The translations under genes and the position numbers were made by a program. From the NCBI GenBank assembly GCA_036874045.1, contig JAZBRI010000008.1, positions 11,857,001 through 11,921,000 of the forward strand: a stretch of DNA of 64,000 nt, in the 5' to 3' direction. A model generated the notes under the pieces. That model searched no databases. It had not been told where the DNA came from and worked only from the letters and a program-made list of their open reading frames with translations. This DNA comes from Cymodocea nodosa (lineage: Eukaryota > Streptophyta > Magnoliopsida > Alismatales > Cymodoceaceae). Shown here piece by piece: positions 36,696 to 47,504 of this stretch. Within the stretch, counting starts at the first letter, position 1; the number at the start of each line of letters is the position of its first letter.

Positions 36696-37660
36696 ATTTC
36701 AGGATATCGTAAAGCTTCTAGCCTTGACTTCGGGTTGATGCCTGTATGCTAAAGAGGAGATTATCTTGCAATTCTGGACTCGCGATTCTATAGGGAGAGG
36801 AGATAGGATTGTAAGTGGTTTAATTTTCAATGGTGTAATCTTGTCGTATGTAGTGACGAAAGTATTTAATGTTGATTGAGATTACTTTACATTTCACCTT
36901 TCGCCCATTTCCATGTTCATATTAAACCAAAAATACCAAAAACAACTTATCTACTATTGTATGTTGTATTTGAGTGTTGTATTGTTTGTGTTGTATCGTG
37001 ATTAATGTTATCTTTTTCAGTGTTGTGATTGTTTTATGTTTGTTTCAGTTTTATAGTATACTAAAATTGATTCATTCAAAAGACTTAAAGATTTTAATGG
37101 TTACTGTTTGAATTATCTGAATGTTAGTATGCTTAATGAAAAATCTAGTATTTACTAACATTAAAGAGCTTAATTGATATTATTTACAATCTGTGTAATC
37201 GCCCAATGGTTGGCCAAATTCCTCTGTAAATAGCAGTATTAAAAAGGAAAGACAGGCTCGTAGAGTTAATTTAAGTCCATGAGGTTAGTCCGTTGAGTTA
37301 GCTATAACTTAACGAACTTTATCTATTGAGTTAACTGTAATTCAACGGAGAGCTTATTGAATATATAAATTTGATTGTTAACAAACGAATAGTTCTAAAC
37401 TATTAAGCAATTCCCTGTGGGATCGACCTGTACTTGCACACTAATACAATAGACACTGTGCACTTGTAGTTAAAGTACAAATTGGAATTAATATCTAAAT
37501 TGTATTAAAGGTGTTTGTTTACTTCTAAAAGAAAAAGAATAGGCATAAAGATAAATTAACTAAGTAAAAATAGAAGTAATAAATCCAGTTTTTCTAGTAC
37601 ATTATTGGAGATCTAATTAGATATTTTGGTGTCGTGTTAGGAAAAGACAAACAAGTTTTA

Positions 37661-37676
37661 TGGCACCGTTGCCGGC
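37661..37676 (+). promoter_or_regulatory. GYP1 primer binding site
   Basis: TGGCACCGTTGCCGGC, 7 bp after the LTR, matches the TGGCGCCGTTGCCGG site complementary to plant tRNA-Asp used by many Athila elements, with one G-to-A change. Confidence 0.9.
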
Positions 37677-37764
37677 GAATTGAATTGAATTAATATAAGC
37701 AACTGTTAGAGCTGCTTTGTTTTAATAGCCAAAGTGTTGTGTGTTTTCTTCTGTAATTGAGAAT

Positions 37765-38692
37765 ATGGCATATGCTTATGCTTAAAGATTTCTGAAACCT
37801 ATAATTAGCATATGTGAATTCTGCAATTTTGAAGGACATGACATTTCTGACTGTTTAAAACTGAGACGTTTACAGATGGTTAGATCCCATGAACAACAAA
37901 TGAATTATCCTCAATATAATAGAGCTGAGTATGAGAATCCTATAGTTTACCCAACTGATGGTCAGTATAGAATGTGTAATATGTTGAGAGACACGAAAGT
38001 TTGGGATAGGTATGACAGACTAGAGTGTAGTATAGAGCAAAACCTGGACAAACTAGAAGACTTTATGTGTCAGCAACAAGAAGTCAACCAATTAAACTAT
38101 AAGGAAGCATATTCAGAACCTAAATAGGATATAATTTACGAAACTGAAAAAACCATAATAAAAATTGAGCAAAAATTGAATGCAATGAAATTAGATGATC
38201 TGCAAAGAAAATTAAAAGCATTAGACGAATATACAATGAAAATACAAGTTATGCAATAGGACAATGAAAATTATAATGTTATAAACCTACATAATTTGTA
38301 AAATATACAACAAACAGAAAATTCTAATGCAATAGAATTTAAGAATGCACTTTAAAACTAAAAACAATTAAAGATCATAATTACGAAAATGATATACAAA
38401 AACATCATAAGAGTAATGAAAATCTGGAAGATGTTTGTGTAACATTAAGATCTGGAACTGATATACCACCAAGAACTCAAAATAAAAATGATATGAAGGT
38501 GGATAAGAGTAAAAATCAAAATGATAATGAAAATGTAATAGCTGAAAATCTAGAAATCACTAAAGAACAATCTGAATCTGCTAATGAAGCTAAAAATGAT
38601 CAAACAAATCAATTGAAAGAAAAAGAATCTTTTAAATCACAATCCTTAGCACCCTATCCTAAAAGATTACAACAAATGATACCTGAAAAATA
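37765..38692 (+). pseudogene. GYP1 gag C-terminus: zinc knuckle and linker
   Basis: Coding begins only about 90 bp after the priming site (ATG 37765). It immediately gives a complete zinc knuckle, CEFCNFEGHDISDC (C-x2-C-x4-H-x4-C, near 37818-37860), with no capsid domain ahead of it. A Tyr/Asn-rich segment (NRAEYENPIVYP), helical LDDLQRKLKALDE, then TLRSGTDIPP and PYPKRLQQMIPEK follow. These are the usual Athila lead-in to protease. Stops lie near 37783, 38125, 38258 and 38299, with a frameshift near 38340. The capsid domain normally found upstream is instead at 44988-46173. The nucleocapsid-like knuckle would bind RNA. Confidence 0.85.
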
Positions 38693-39943
38693 AGAAAAAA
38701 TCAGAGAAATTTTTGAAAAAGTACAAGTTAACATTCCTTTGTTAGATCTATTGCAGAAAATGTCACCTTGTGCTAAATTTCTAAAGGATTGGTGTACTAG
38801 GAAAAGAGAGCGAAAAGTTCTTAGAAATGTCTTTTTAGCTGAGCAAAGTAGTTCCCTATTTTTACCACAAATTACTAAAAAGTTATCTGATCTTGGAATC
38901 CCTGTTATATCATGCACCATAGGAAATACCATTCTAGAAAGAACATTAATAGACTTAGGTGCAGGTACAAATGTTATACCAAGTGATATATTTGCATCCT
39001 TAGGATTAGAAGGCTTAACTCCTACTAGTACGGTTATTCAATTAGCTAATAAAAGTATAAGATACCCTAGAGGAAAAATAGAGGATGTCTTAATTAAAAT
39101 CAAAAATTTTATATATCCTATTGATATTGTAATTTTGGATTCCCAACAAATTAAGCATAAAATAGTGATACATCTTTAATTTTGGGAAGGCCATTTTTAG
39201 CAGCATCAGGGGCTATTATAAATTGTAAATCTGGAGTAATGAAGTTAGCATATGGTAATGAGGATACTCAATTAAAGATTTTCAAACCAAAAAGGTTTGA
39301 GGAATTAGAAATGTCCTTACATACCATAGATTTTTTAGAGGATGAAGGAGATATGTTAAATGATGTGATTCAAGAAGAATTAAATAGGCAAATCAATTCT
39401 GAAACTTTAGAGGAAAGTGAAAGCATAAATAAAAAAGGCGATCAAGAAGAAATTAATTTAGAAAATGATGATGTTCAATTAGGAGCTCTAGCTTCTGATG
39501 GGCAACATTTAGAATTAAAACCTTTATCTCCTGAATTAACCTATATATTTCTGGAAGAGAAACGAACTTGTCCAATCATTATTGCTTCAAATTTAAAAGA
39601 GGATCAAATAGCTAAATTAAAAGATATAGTAAAAAGTTATAAAGAAGTAATAGGATGGACTATGACTGATATAAAAGGGTTAAGTTCTACTTTATGCTGT
39701 CACCACATATATTTAGAAGAGAATGCTAAACCTATTAGAATTCCTGAGAGGAGATTAAATCCAAACCTTAAAGAAATAGTTAGGAAGGAAATAGTGAAAT
39801 GGTTAGATAATGACATAATTTATCTGATTTCTGATAGCTCGTGGGTTAGCCAAATCCATGTAGTTCCCAAGAAATCAAGATTAACAGTTATTAAGAATGA
39901 AAGTCAAGACTTGATACCTACTAGAATTCAATCAGGCTAGAGA
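38693..39943 (+). pseudogene. GYP1 aspartic protease and lead-in to RT
   Basis: The conserved Athila lead-in KVQVNIPLLDLLQKMSPCAKFLKDWCT is followed by a retroviral-type aspartic protease. Its catalytic motif reads LIDLGAGTNVIPSDIF near 38950-38995, a D-L-G-A form typical of Athila. VQLANKSIRYPRG and IDIVILD follow. A frameshift near 39180 moves to the frame that continues through GRPFLAASGAIIN to a stop at 39938 (TAG, probably an old TGG) just inside RT. It would process the polyprotein. Confidence 0.9.
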
Positions 39944-41110
39944 ATATGTATAGACTATAGAAAGCTGAATGTTGTGACTAGGAAAGATCATTTTCCCTTA
40001 CCTTTTATAGATCAAATGCTGGAAAGATTAGTAGGGCAAGAATATTTTTGTTTCCTAGACGGGTATTCAGGTTATAATCAAATTCCAGTAGCATTAGAGG
40101 ATCAAGAGAAAACAACTTTCACTTGTCCTAATGGAACTTATGCTTTTAAGAGAATGCCATTCAGATTATGTAATGTACCAGCTACCTTTCAAAGGTGTAT
40201 GCAGGGCATATTTACTGGAATGACTGAAGATTTCTTAGAAATATTTATGGATGATTTTACTGTATATGGCAACTCATATGAAGTTTGTTTAAGCAATTTA
40301 TACCAAATATTAAAACGCTGTGTGGAAAAAAATCTGGTTTTAAATTGGGAAAAATGTCACTTCATGGTTAAACAAGGAATAATCTTAGGGCATGTTGTTT
40401 CTAAGAAAGGGTTGGAAGTAGATAAAGCTAAAATAGAAGTAATTTCTAATCTACCAAAACCTAAATCAGTAAAAGATATTAGATCATTTCTAGGACATGC
40501 TGGTTTTTATAGAAGATTTATTAAAGACTTTAGCAAGATAGCTAGACCTTTAACTAATCTATTAAAAGATGTTCCATTTAACTTTAATAAAAATTGCAAG
40601 GAAGCATTTTTCAGACTTAAGACTAGCTTAATTTCAACTCCTATAATTCAGGCACCTGATTGGAACCATCCATTTGAATTAATGTGCGATACATCTGATT
40701 TTGCTATAGGAGCAGTGTTGGGACAGAAGATAGAAAAATCTCCTAGAGTGATTCATTATGCAAGCAAAACCTTAAATGATGCTCAAGTTAATTACACAAC
40801 TACTGAAAAAGAATTATTAGCTATTGTGTTTGCCTTAGAAAATTTTAGATCATATCTGATTGGAGCTAAAGTGATAGTATACACGGATCATTCAGCTTTA
40901 AAACATCTAATAAAGAAAAAAAAGACTAAACCTAGATTGATCCGATGGATATTATTATTACAAGAATTTGATCTAGAAATTAAAGATAAAAAAGGTTGTA
41001 AGAATGTAGTAGCAAATCATTTATCAAGATTACAAATAGAAAAATCAAATATTGAAATTAAGGATAATTTTCTTGATGAACAATTAATGACCATCAACAC
41101 AATACCTTAG
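39944..41110 (+). pseudogene. GYP1 reverse transcriptase and RNase H
   Basis: Almost intact: one open frame of 378 codons from 39974 to 41110. RT motifs are [53 protein letters not shown] and the catalytic [10 protein letters not shown] (F-M-D-D) near 40243-40270. The thumb and connection include [15 protein letters not shown] and [15 protein letters not shown]. RNase H starts at about 40675 with Asp ([13 protein letters not shown]), Glu ([12 protein letters not shown]) and Asp ([12 protein letters not shown]), ending VVANHLSRL. All core catalytic residues are present, in contrast to the broken neighbours. The frame upstream is closed by the stop at 39938. Confidence 0.95.
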
Positions 41111-42258
41111 TATGCAGACATAGTTAATTACTTAGTTACTGGTCTAACACCTAAGGATTGGAATAGACAGGGCATTTTGGTTCAGGGAAAACTGTTGCAA
41201 AAATTCTGCAATGTGGGTTTTATTGGCCAACACTATTCAAAGATGCTCATAAATATTGCTTAAGTTGTTTAAGATGTCAACAAATAGGAAGAATATCAAA
41301 GAGGAATATGATGCCTCTTAATCCTATTATTGAGGTTGAAATCTTTGATGTGTGGGGAATAGATTTTATGGGTCCATTTCCTATGTCTAATCAATTTAAT
41401 TACATATTGTTGGGGGTGGATTATGTATCTAAATTTATAGAAGCTATTCTTGCAAAAACTAATGATAACAAAGTGGTAATACAATTTGTAAGAATAAATA
41501 TATTTGCCAAATTTGGAATACCTAAAGCTATTATCAGTGATAGAGGAACTCATTTCTGTAATAGAAGTTTTGAAACCTTAATGAAGAAATATGAAGTAAA
41601 TCACAAAATTGCAACATCATATCATCTAGAAACAAGTGGACAAGTAGAAAGTGCAAACAAACAAATTAAGTTAATCTTAGAAAAAGTAGTAAATCCTACT
41701 AGAACAGATTAAGCTAATAGATTGATAGATGCACTTTGGGCTTATAGAACTGCTTATAATACAAGCTTAAGTATATCACCTTTTAGGCTAGTATATGGAA
41801 AAAATTGTCATTTACCAATTGAAATTGAACATAAAGCTTATTGGGCATTAAAAACTCTGAACACTAATTTAAATCAAGCTGCTGAGAATAGAAAAATACA
41901 ATTGATTGAATTAGAAGAATTTAGGAATGAAGCTTATTCGAAAACTATAAGAGAAAAAAAGAAAATGAAGTTCTAGCAAGACAGGAAAATTATTCCAAAA
42001 ACCTTTGAAATAGGACAAGAAGTATATCTTTATATGGCTAGACTCCATAACCATCTAGGAAAATTAAGATCTAGATGGGCAGGACCTTACATAGTTTGAA
42101 ATATTTATCCTTATGGAGCTATTGAAATTGAAAATCCTAAAAATTAGAATATATTTAAAGTAAATGGACAAAGACTTAGACCTATTCTGAAAACACCAAA
42201 AAGCTCCTTTGGAATTATAAAAGAAGTCAGAGTGGAGGACTACTCGAGCTTTACTTAG
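41111..42258 (+). pseudogene. GYP1 integrase, N-terminal deletion
   Basis: After TAG 41108-41110 the sequence reads YADIVNYLVTGLTPKDWNRQ and then, near 41165, jumps to GSGKTVAKILQCGFYWPTLF. About 60-70 residues of the usual Athila integrase start, including part of the HHCC zinc domain, are missing. The CLSCLRCQ half of the zinc site is kept. The core domain follows: D in WGIDFMGPFP (41350), D in ISDRGTHF (41545) and E in GQVESANKQ (41645). The C-terminal region includes WAYRTAYNTSLSISPFRLVYGK. Stops lie at 41710 and 41974. The block ends near 42256-42258. Confidence 0.9.
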
Positions 42259-42534
42259 TAAGAAATCAGTTTTTATGTTTATATATAATAAATAAATAAA
42301 TATATTAAAAAATTATATATATATATATATATTTAAAATATAAAAATCATTGCAGTTCAACCGACTAGATCCATCGGTATGACCAGAACATAAAAAAATA
42401 TATGTATATTAATTTTCAAAAAAAAAAATTGTTGGTTTTACCGAAACATAGTATCGGTTAAATCGGTAAAAAAAAAACCAGAAAAACTATTATCTGTAGT
42501 ATTTTTATTATTATATCTATTTGTACAAGGAGTC
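42259..42534 (+). other. AT-rich spacer after GYP1 pol
   Basis: No gene. It holds an (AT)n microsatellite at about 42311-42331, A-runs near 42418 and 42469, and a short inverted pair with ACCGA/TCGGT near 42441-42466. Confidence 0.7.
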
Positions 42535-42627
42535 TATTGAGTTACAGTTAACTCAACGAGCTTACTCCGTTGAGTCTTGAGTTAGTCAACGTGCTTATTC
42601 TGTTGAGTTAACTGTAACTCAACAGAG
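42535..42627 (+). promoter_or_regulatory. Hairpin cluster 1 of GYP1, before the PF20167-like ORF
   Basis: Three inverted repeats: 42535-42560 (ATTGAGTTA / TTAACTCAAC), 42567-42591 (weaker) and 42600-42625 (CTGTTGAGTTA, 4-base loop, TAACTCAACAG; 11-bp perfect arms). Downstream at 42706-42720 is ATTTAAACTAAAAC, similar to the TATA-like leader of the COP1 extra ORF. A regulatory role is inferred from position only. Confidence 0.7.
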
Positions 42628-42893
42628 TACTGTAGCTAAGACCACGGATGAGATAGTAATAGTTGGTTCGGGAAATGACCCAATTACCCGCCTAAACTTA
42701 GGACTTATTTAAACTAAAACCTAGGATTTTGGGGGCATTATCTGGCAAATCATTTAGAATCAAGAACAGTAACAGAACAGATTGGTAGTCAGGAGGAAGA
42801 AGAAAGAGCAGAAAATGAAGAGGCTGAAAGAAGCCATTTCGACAAAAATAACTTTACAGATTCCACTGAAAGCAAGAAACTCTTCAGCAATTT

Positions 42894-43899
42894 ATGGAAA
42901 GAATTCAAGACAGAGTGGAGAGTTCTGCCGACTCACCGCCAAAGACAAAAACAGAAACAGAAATTCAGGAATCTGTAGAGAATGTTCAAATGTAACCTAT
43001 AGAAGAGGAATATCAAGAACAAACCCCTCAAGAACAGCAAAGTCACATTCTTGACCCGACTAAACCAATAGTTCTGAATGAAGTACATTTTTGGAGTCAG
43101 GAAGCTTATATCAAATACCAAGAGATTAGGGGTTATGATATCATTTATAGTAGACCAGTAAATTGGGATGGAATGCAAGAAATCAAAGATTTATTTGAGT
43201 TCCAAGGTCTACTGAAGTTCATTTCTCAAGAAAGAGGGCATGTAGTATATGAGAATTTAGTGCCCTGTTTTTATGTAAATTTAATAGAAGGAGAAGGAGG
43301 ATTAATTTCCAACGTGGAGGAAGCTAATGTACAAATAACACTAGAGCTTCTCCACAACATTTTTGGATTGAAGAATGGACTAAAATTTTGGAAGACACAA
43401 CTACTGTTGAATGGACTAAACAGGAAATCAAGGACAGTTTGGCTATCAATCCTGGTGTGCCTTTATTAAAAAAATTGAAGCATTTAAGTGGTAAAGCACA
43501 CATGGTATCTAACATTCAAATTAAAAATGTCTATCAACGATAGGGCCATGACATAGAATTTAGTCAATTTGTCAAATGGGCCACATATGCAATTGTAAAT
43601 AGGATTCAAATAAATTGGTCTGTAGTTTTTATCTCCAAGCTGAAAGCAATAAAGAAAGAATTGTTTTATGGAGATTTGATTCCACTGTTGATGGTGGATT
43701 GTATTGATTTCACGAAATGGACATCAAAAAGGATCAGATCAAGAACCATTTCAGTGAAAGAATACAGAAATTTTGTAGATGCAGAGATAGCTGCACCTTT
43801 TGGAGGCATAACAGGAGCTGTAGAAAGAATTAATCAATTAGAACTTCAATTAGAAAAACTCTATAAGGAAGTAGATGAACTTAGGAATAGAGATTAAAT
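42894..43899 (+). pseudogene. GYP1 PF20167-like ORF
   Basis: Putative start ATG 42894 (MERIQDRVESSADSPPK), a stop TAA near 42992, then SHILDPTKPIVLNEVHFW leading into the recognisable domain. That domain has IKDLFEFQGLLKFIS, VYENLVPCFYVNL and ITLELLHNIFGL, then a frameshift near 43370 and LSGKAHMVSNIQIKNVYQR, a stop at 43540, RIQINWSVVFISKL, LFYGDLIPLL and a C-terminal coiled coil (INQLELQLEKLYKEVDELRNRD) ending at 43897. It aligns by eye with the COP1 extra ORF (shared KDLFEFQGL, FY-NL, GLKN/GLEN, RIQINW, LFYGD). I associate the pattern with PF20167 from memory. Function unknown; no transposase catalytic triad is visible. Confidence 0.7.
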
Positions 43900-44336
43900 T
43901 GTATTGTTCATCTACTTGTATAATTGTATGAAAATGCATGATGTATTTGTAATGTATTCATATGAATGAATATAATTTTTCAGATGTGCTTTTCATACGT
44001 GTTTTGGATGTGAAATGAATGGAATTTATTGAATATTATATAATTTGTGGAACTTTATGAATGAATATGTAATAGATTTACAATTTGCTGAATGACAAGA
44101 TAAATGCTTAAAAATTTCTGCATGTTGTAAGGTAAAATGTAAATTCTGCATAATATAAAATGACCTACAAGTTAAATCTTTATATAATGTTCATATTTAA
44201 ATGAGTTTTGATTAGAATGATGCATTAATGACATAGATTTAACTTTATTTTAGTCAGTAGAATGAAAAAAAAAAGCAGAGAGGAATTTATGAGAGTAAAA
44301 CTTAGAGGTTGCCAAGTGTTAACTCAATGAAGTAAG
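43900..44336 (+). other. AT-rich spacer between GYP1 PF20167-like ORF and gag
   Basis: No ORF of note. AT-rich with repeated ATGAATG/TGTAAT wording. It leads into the second hairpin cluster. Confidence 0.6.
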
Positions 44337-44481
44337 TTCGTTGAGTTAACCATAACTCCACGAGATCAATAATATAATACAAGGTCACTCTGTTGAGTTA
44401 TCTGTAACTCAACGAACTTAGTCCGTGGAGTTAGCAACAGTAACCGACTATGCTCCGTTGAGTTATCTGTATCTCAACGAG
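44337..44481 (+). promoter_or_regulatory. Hairpin cluster 2 of GYP1, before capsid gag
   Basis: Three inverted repeats: 44337-44364 (CGTTGAGTTA / TAACTCCACG), 44389-44414 (GTTGAGTTA, TCTG, TAACTCAACG) and 44455-44480 (CCGTTGAGTTA / ATCTCAACG). A half-site CCGTGGAGTTA lies at 44423. Same motif as clusters 1 and 3 and as U5. Confidence 0.7.
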
Positions 44482-44558
44482 GTTAGTTCATGGATTAAGC
44501 AGAACGATTATTCTTTTAACCATGAATGAAACTTCGTCGGCTTAGCGGTTACTAAAAT

Positions 44559-44798
44559 TTGAAATTAATAGTAGTACACATACCCATAAAAACAGGAACC
44601 ACGATGTATGTTGCAAGACACGTTCTTGCAATGAGATTTATTCACTTTATGGATGTACATTATATATATAAATCAGAATGTTATTTACGAGTTACCAGCA
44701 CTTTTAAAAGAAAGGAGAATGCCTTGGAGGAATTGGAAGGCGAAGTAGCTGATTCGAATTCATCCGACAACAAATATTTACTAAATGGAAAGCTTTAG
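44559..44798 (+). other. Possible short ORF in gag leader
   Basis: A 79-codon ORF (ending EELEGEVADSNSSDNKYLLNGKL) between hairpin cluster 2 and gag. It contains a TATATATAAA stretch at about 44666. I do not recognise it; it may be chance or leader sequence. Confidence 0.2.
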
Positions 44799-44987
44799 AC
44801 TGGAATGTAATTAATCTTCTACTATTTATTTATGAGCACATGGACTTGTTCTCTAAGCGCTTAACGATTAGTAAGAACACCTACCTAGGAATTTTCATCA
44901 CAGAGGAGTACTAAAAAATTTTCTGAACTGAACTTTACCAAAATTCTTTGGGGTGTAGCTAACCTTTCTTTAAAAGAGAACGTAAAG

Positions 44988-46173
44988 ATGGCTGTTCTAG
45001 TAGAAAAACCATTAGGAGAAATTCTGTATCCTGAATTAGTTGATGAACCTTCATGTATTCGATTGCCAAACTTTGAGGGAGATAGGTTTGAACTGAAATC
45101 TAATTATATTAGTCAATTGCCACATTTTCATGGATTAGAAAGAGAGGATGCTTATTATTTCCTTAGAGAATTTAATGAAGTTTGTCAAATGATGAAAATG
45201 TCGAACATGAGTATAGGTGCTATTAAACTTAGATATATCCCTTTTCTTTAAAAGGCATAGCTAAGAGATGGTTATATACTCTATCGCCTGATTTAATTTC
45301 TACATGGACTGAATTTTGCTCTGTTTTCTGGAAAAATATTATCCAACACATCAAACGATTAAAAAGAAGAAGAAAATATTAATGTGAAGCCAAAAACAGG
45401 GTGAATCATTCTGGAAATATTTTGAAAGATTTAAAGATTTACTAACTCAATGTGTACATCATGCAATGAGTAAAGCACAATTAATAGGTATAATTTATGA
45501 AGGCATAGATGTTTCAACGAAATCTTTATTAGAATCTACTTGTCAAAATGGATTTTTAAAGTTATGTAGTGAAGAATTATGGGCATATTTAGAAAACTTT
45601 GCAAAAAGAACTACATAGTGGGAAAACTCGGTTGAAGCTATTGCAGATAAAAAAATATTGCCAAGAAGAATGCATGAAATAGATTCAAGTACTATACTTG
45701 ATGTGAAATTAAATGAATTAACAAAGAAAATAGAAGAGTTATCATTAAATCAAAAGCTAGCAGAAAAGAATGCAAACATAAATGATTTAGATATTATTTA
45801 TGCTAGAAACTAGAGAGATAACTTGGGAAATTCTTATAATCCTAATTGGAGAGATCACCCGAATTTATCTTGGAGAAACAACAATTTCTAGGGAGGAGAA
45901 AATGTAAATGAGAAGAATATAAGTTATGAAGCATTACTAGGATAAGGATCTAGAATAAAGAAATTAGAAAAGATAATCCAACAATTAAATAATCGTCTAG
46001 ATTTTGTATTTGGAAGTGCTGCAATTCAAAATCAGAATAGAAATATACCACTTAGACAGAAGGAACCAATGGAAGGTAGACCTACTAGAGGATTGCCAAT
46101 ACAAGCAATACCTAATCCTGTCAATAGAACTGTTAATGAAATTGAAACCTCTTCTGGGAGGATAGCTGAATAA
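44988..46173 (+). pseudogene. GYP1 gag capsid domain, located downstream of pol
   Basis: ATG 44988 opens an Athila-type Retrotrans_gag domain: IRLPNFEGDRFELKSNYI, FHGLEREDAYYFLREFNEVC, then a one-base frameshift near 45249, SLKGIAKRWLYTLSPD, STWTEF, then ESFWKYFERFKDLLTQC and SKAQLIGIIYEGI. Further on is the Athila hallmark NSYNPNWRDHPNLSWRNN near 45826-45880, then coiled-coil KKLEKIIQQLNNRL, ending IAE at 46171. Several stops interrupt it (45379, 45618, 45811, 45889, 45943). No zinc knuckle is present; that part is at 37818-37860 ahead of protease. In known Athila elements this domain precedes pol, so the order here is permuted. Confidence 0.85.
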
Positions 46174-46234
46174 AGCAGCATATCTAAAGTAACTATCTGT
46201 ATGTATATATGTTTTTATTTTTAGTTAATAATAT

Positions 46235-46295
46235 CGTAGAGTTAGTCCTTAACTCAACAAACTTAGTCCGTTGAGTTATTCCTTAACTCCACAAG
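46235..46295 (+). promoter_or_regulatory. Hairpin cluster 3 of GYP1, before the F-box-like ORF
   Basis: Two inverted repeats: 46235-46260 (GTAGAGTTA / TTAACTCAAC) and 46268-46295 (CCGTTGAGTTA / TTAACTCCAC). They are followed by a pyrimidine-rich tract ending TGTTATACAG at 46355, a good plant 3' splice-site match, 10 bp before the F-box-like ATG. Confidence 0.65.
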
Positions 46296-46364
46296 GGTGT
46301 GCAGTAGTTATGTTAATTTTTTTGTCTCTGCTAAATTTTTGTTTGTGTTATACAGAATCAACAA

Positions 46365-47504
46365 ATGGAATTGATGCAATTACTATTGGATGCACTAAGG
46401 GAAGTACTGAGTAACTTGTCAGCTAAAGATCTGTGCAGGCTGTGTTGTGTATCAAAGGAAATTAAAGACTGTATTGAAGAAAAATATTTTTAGGGAGTAC
46501 AAGCTGCAAAAATGACTAAGATTAGAGATGGATTCGTATGGAGGTCATTTAATCGTAGTTCAATTAATCATGAATATCTTGCTATGGAAGAAACTACTAG
46601 AATTCCACCCAATACATTAGAAGGAATAAATCATATTATGGGGATAGATGAAGGATTAATCATATACAGTATGAGACCAAGGTATGCAAGTTTATTATTA
46701 CTTGATATTCCGATAAGAAATCCTATAACAGGAGAAGAATGTAATATAGGAAGACCTAACAGATTTGAAGTACCAATTGTAAATTGTGGATCAGCTTTAA
46801 TATTTTCTAATAAAAATTTTGCAATTCCTGAAAAATTATATTATTGGAAACTTATAGGAAATTGGGGTGAAGATTTACGCTTAAGTGTGTATAATTTTCT
46901 GAATAGATCTTGGAATGAAAATATTATAATATATCTAGGACATAAATCATTAATTAACCAAACACATGTCATACTTGATTGATATATATATCTTGTCACA
47001 GATATATCAATTGCATTTGGATCTGATTTATACATAATGAGCATAGACAGTTATGATGAATATATAGAAATTTTACCTATACCGAGTGATATAGCTAAAC
47101 CACCATCTGTAGAATTTAATAAAATTCAAATAGGAATGTGGTATAATGAAGAAGATGATCCTACTTTATGTTTGATAAGATGGTGGAATGAATTGATGAA
47201 ATTTCAAATATGGATTATGGAAGACATTAATGAATGGAAGTGGGAAGAGGAATATATTGAAATAGATGTAGAAATAGAAACGGCTACATTACCCTGGAAC
47301 CAAAAAGGATCCCTTTCTGCATTTCATATCATTAATGGTAATACACTTGTATTTGGAATTTATAATATATTACACGTTTACAAATTAAGAAGGAACAAGA
47401 ACTGCATTAAAACAAAATTAATAGCAAGAAGAATTATGCCTAAAAAGTTTGCTTGGACTGATACATTTATTCTATCTGTTCCTACTTTTCAATCATGTTC
47501 TTAA
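46365..47504 (+). pseudogene. F-box protein-like ORF carried by GYP1
   Basis: One frame of 380 codons, ATG 46365 to stop 47502-47504, broken only by TAG 46491-46493 and TGA 46980-46982, with no frameshift. Residues about 5-40 resemble an F-box (LLLDALREVLSNLSAKDLCRLCCVSKEIKDCI), the motif that binds Skp1 in SCF ubiquitin ligases. The rest resembles an F-box-associated domain: FVWRSFNRSS, then VYNFLNRSWNENIIIYLG, SDLYIMSIDSYDEY, and LIRWWNELMKFQIWIMEDINEWKWEEE, matching the usual 'F-I-W-x-M ... W' pattern. Length is typical for plant F-box proteins. Capture from a host gene is inferred. It lies between capsid gag and the 3' noncoding module, has a splice-acceptor-like site just upstream, and is better preserved than gag beside it. 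A chance resemblance is unlikely but needs profile search. Confidence 0.75.

Larger units (their letters stand above)
35587..37653 (+). mobile_element. GYP1 5' LTR
   Basis: 2,067 bp, from TGTTTAGAATG to GACAAACA, set by the target duplication at left and the priming site at right. U3 has two tandem units (about 35945-36180) with TCGGTGAGTTA/TAACTATCCGAAA arms, GACTTAAGTG and ACACGTGTC. The 3' LTR has one unit more. A GC-richer block (36440-36800) contains a conserved antisense ORF. Two hairpins lie in U5 (37290-37314 and 37323-37350). Confidence 0.94.

Noticed and set aside
42311-42331. AT microsatellite as origin or attachment site
   Set aside because: Simple dinucleotide repeat without further structure.
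42782-43054. 90-codon basic ORF (MVVRRKKKEQ...)
   Set aside because: Runs in a different frame from the PF20167-like reading, which it overlaps, and has repetitive basic composition; treated as a shadow.
42894-43899. Functional DNA transposase
   Set aside because: The likely Pfam name contains 'transposon', but there is no DDE motif, no terminal inverted repeats and no TSD around the ORF; it travels inside an LTR element.
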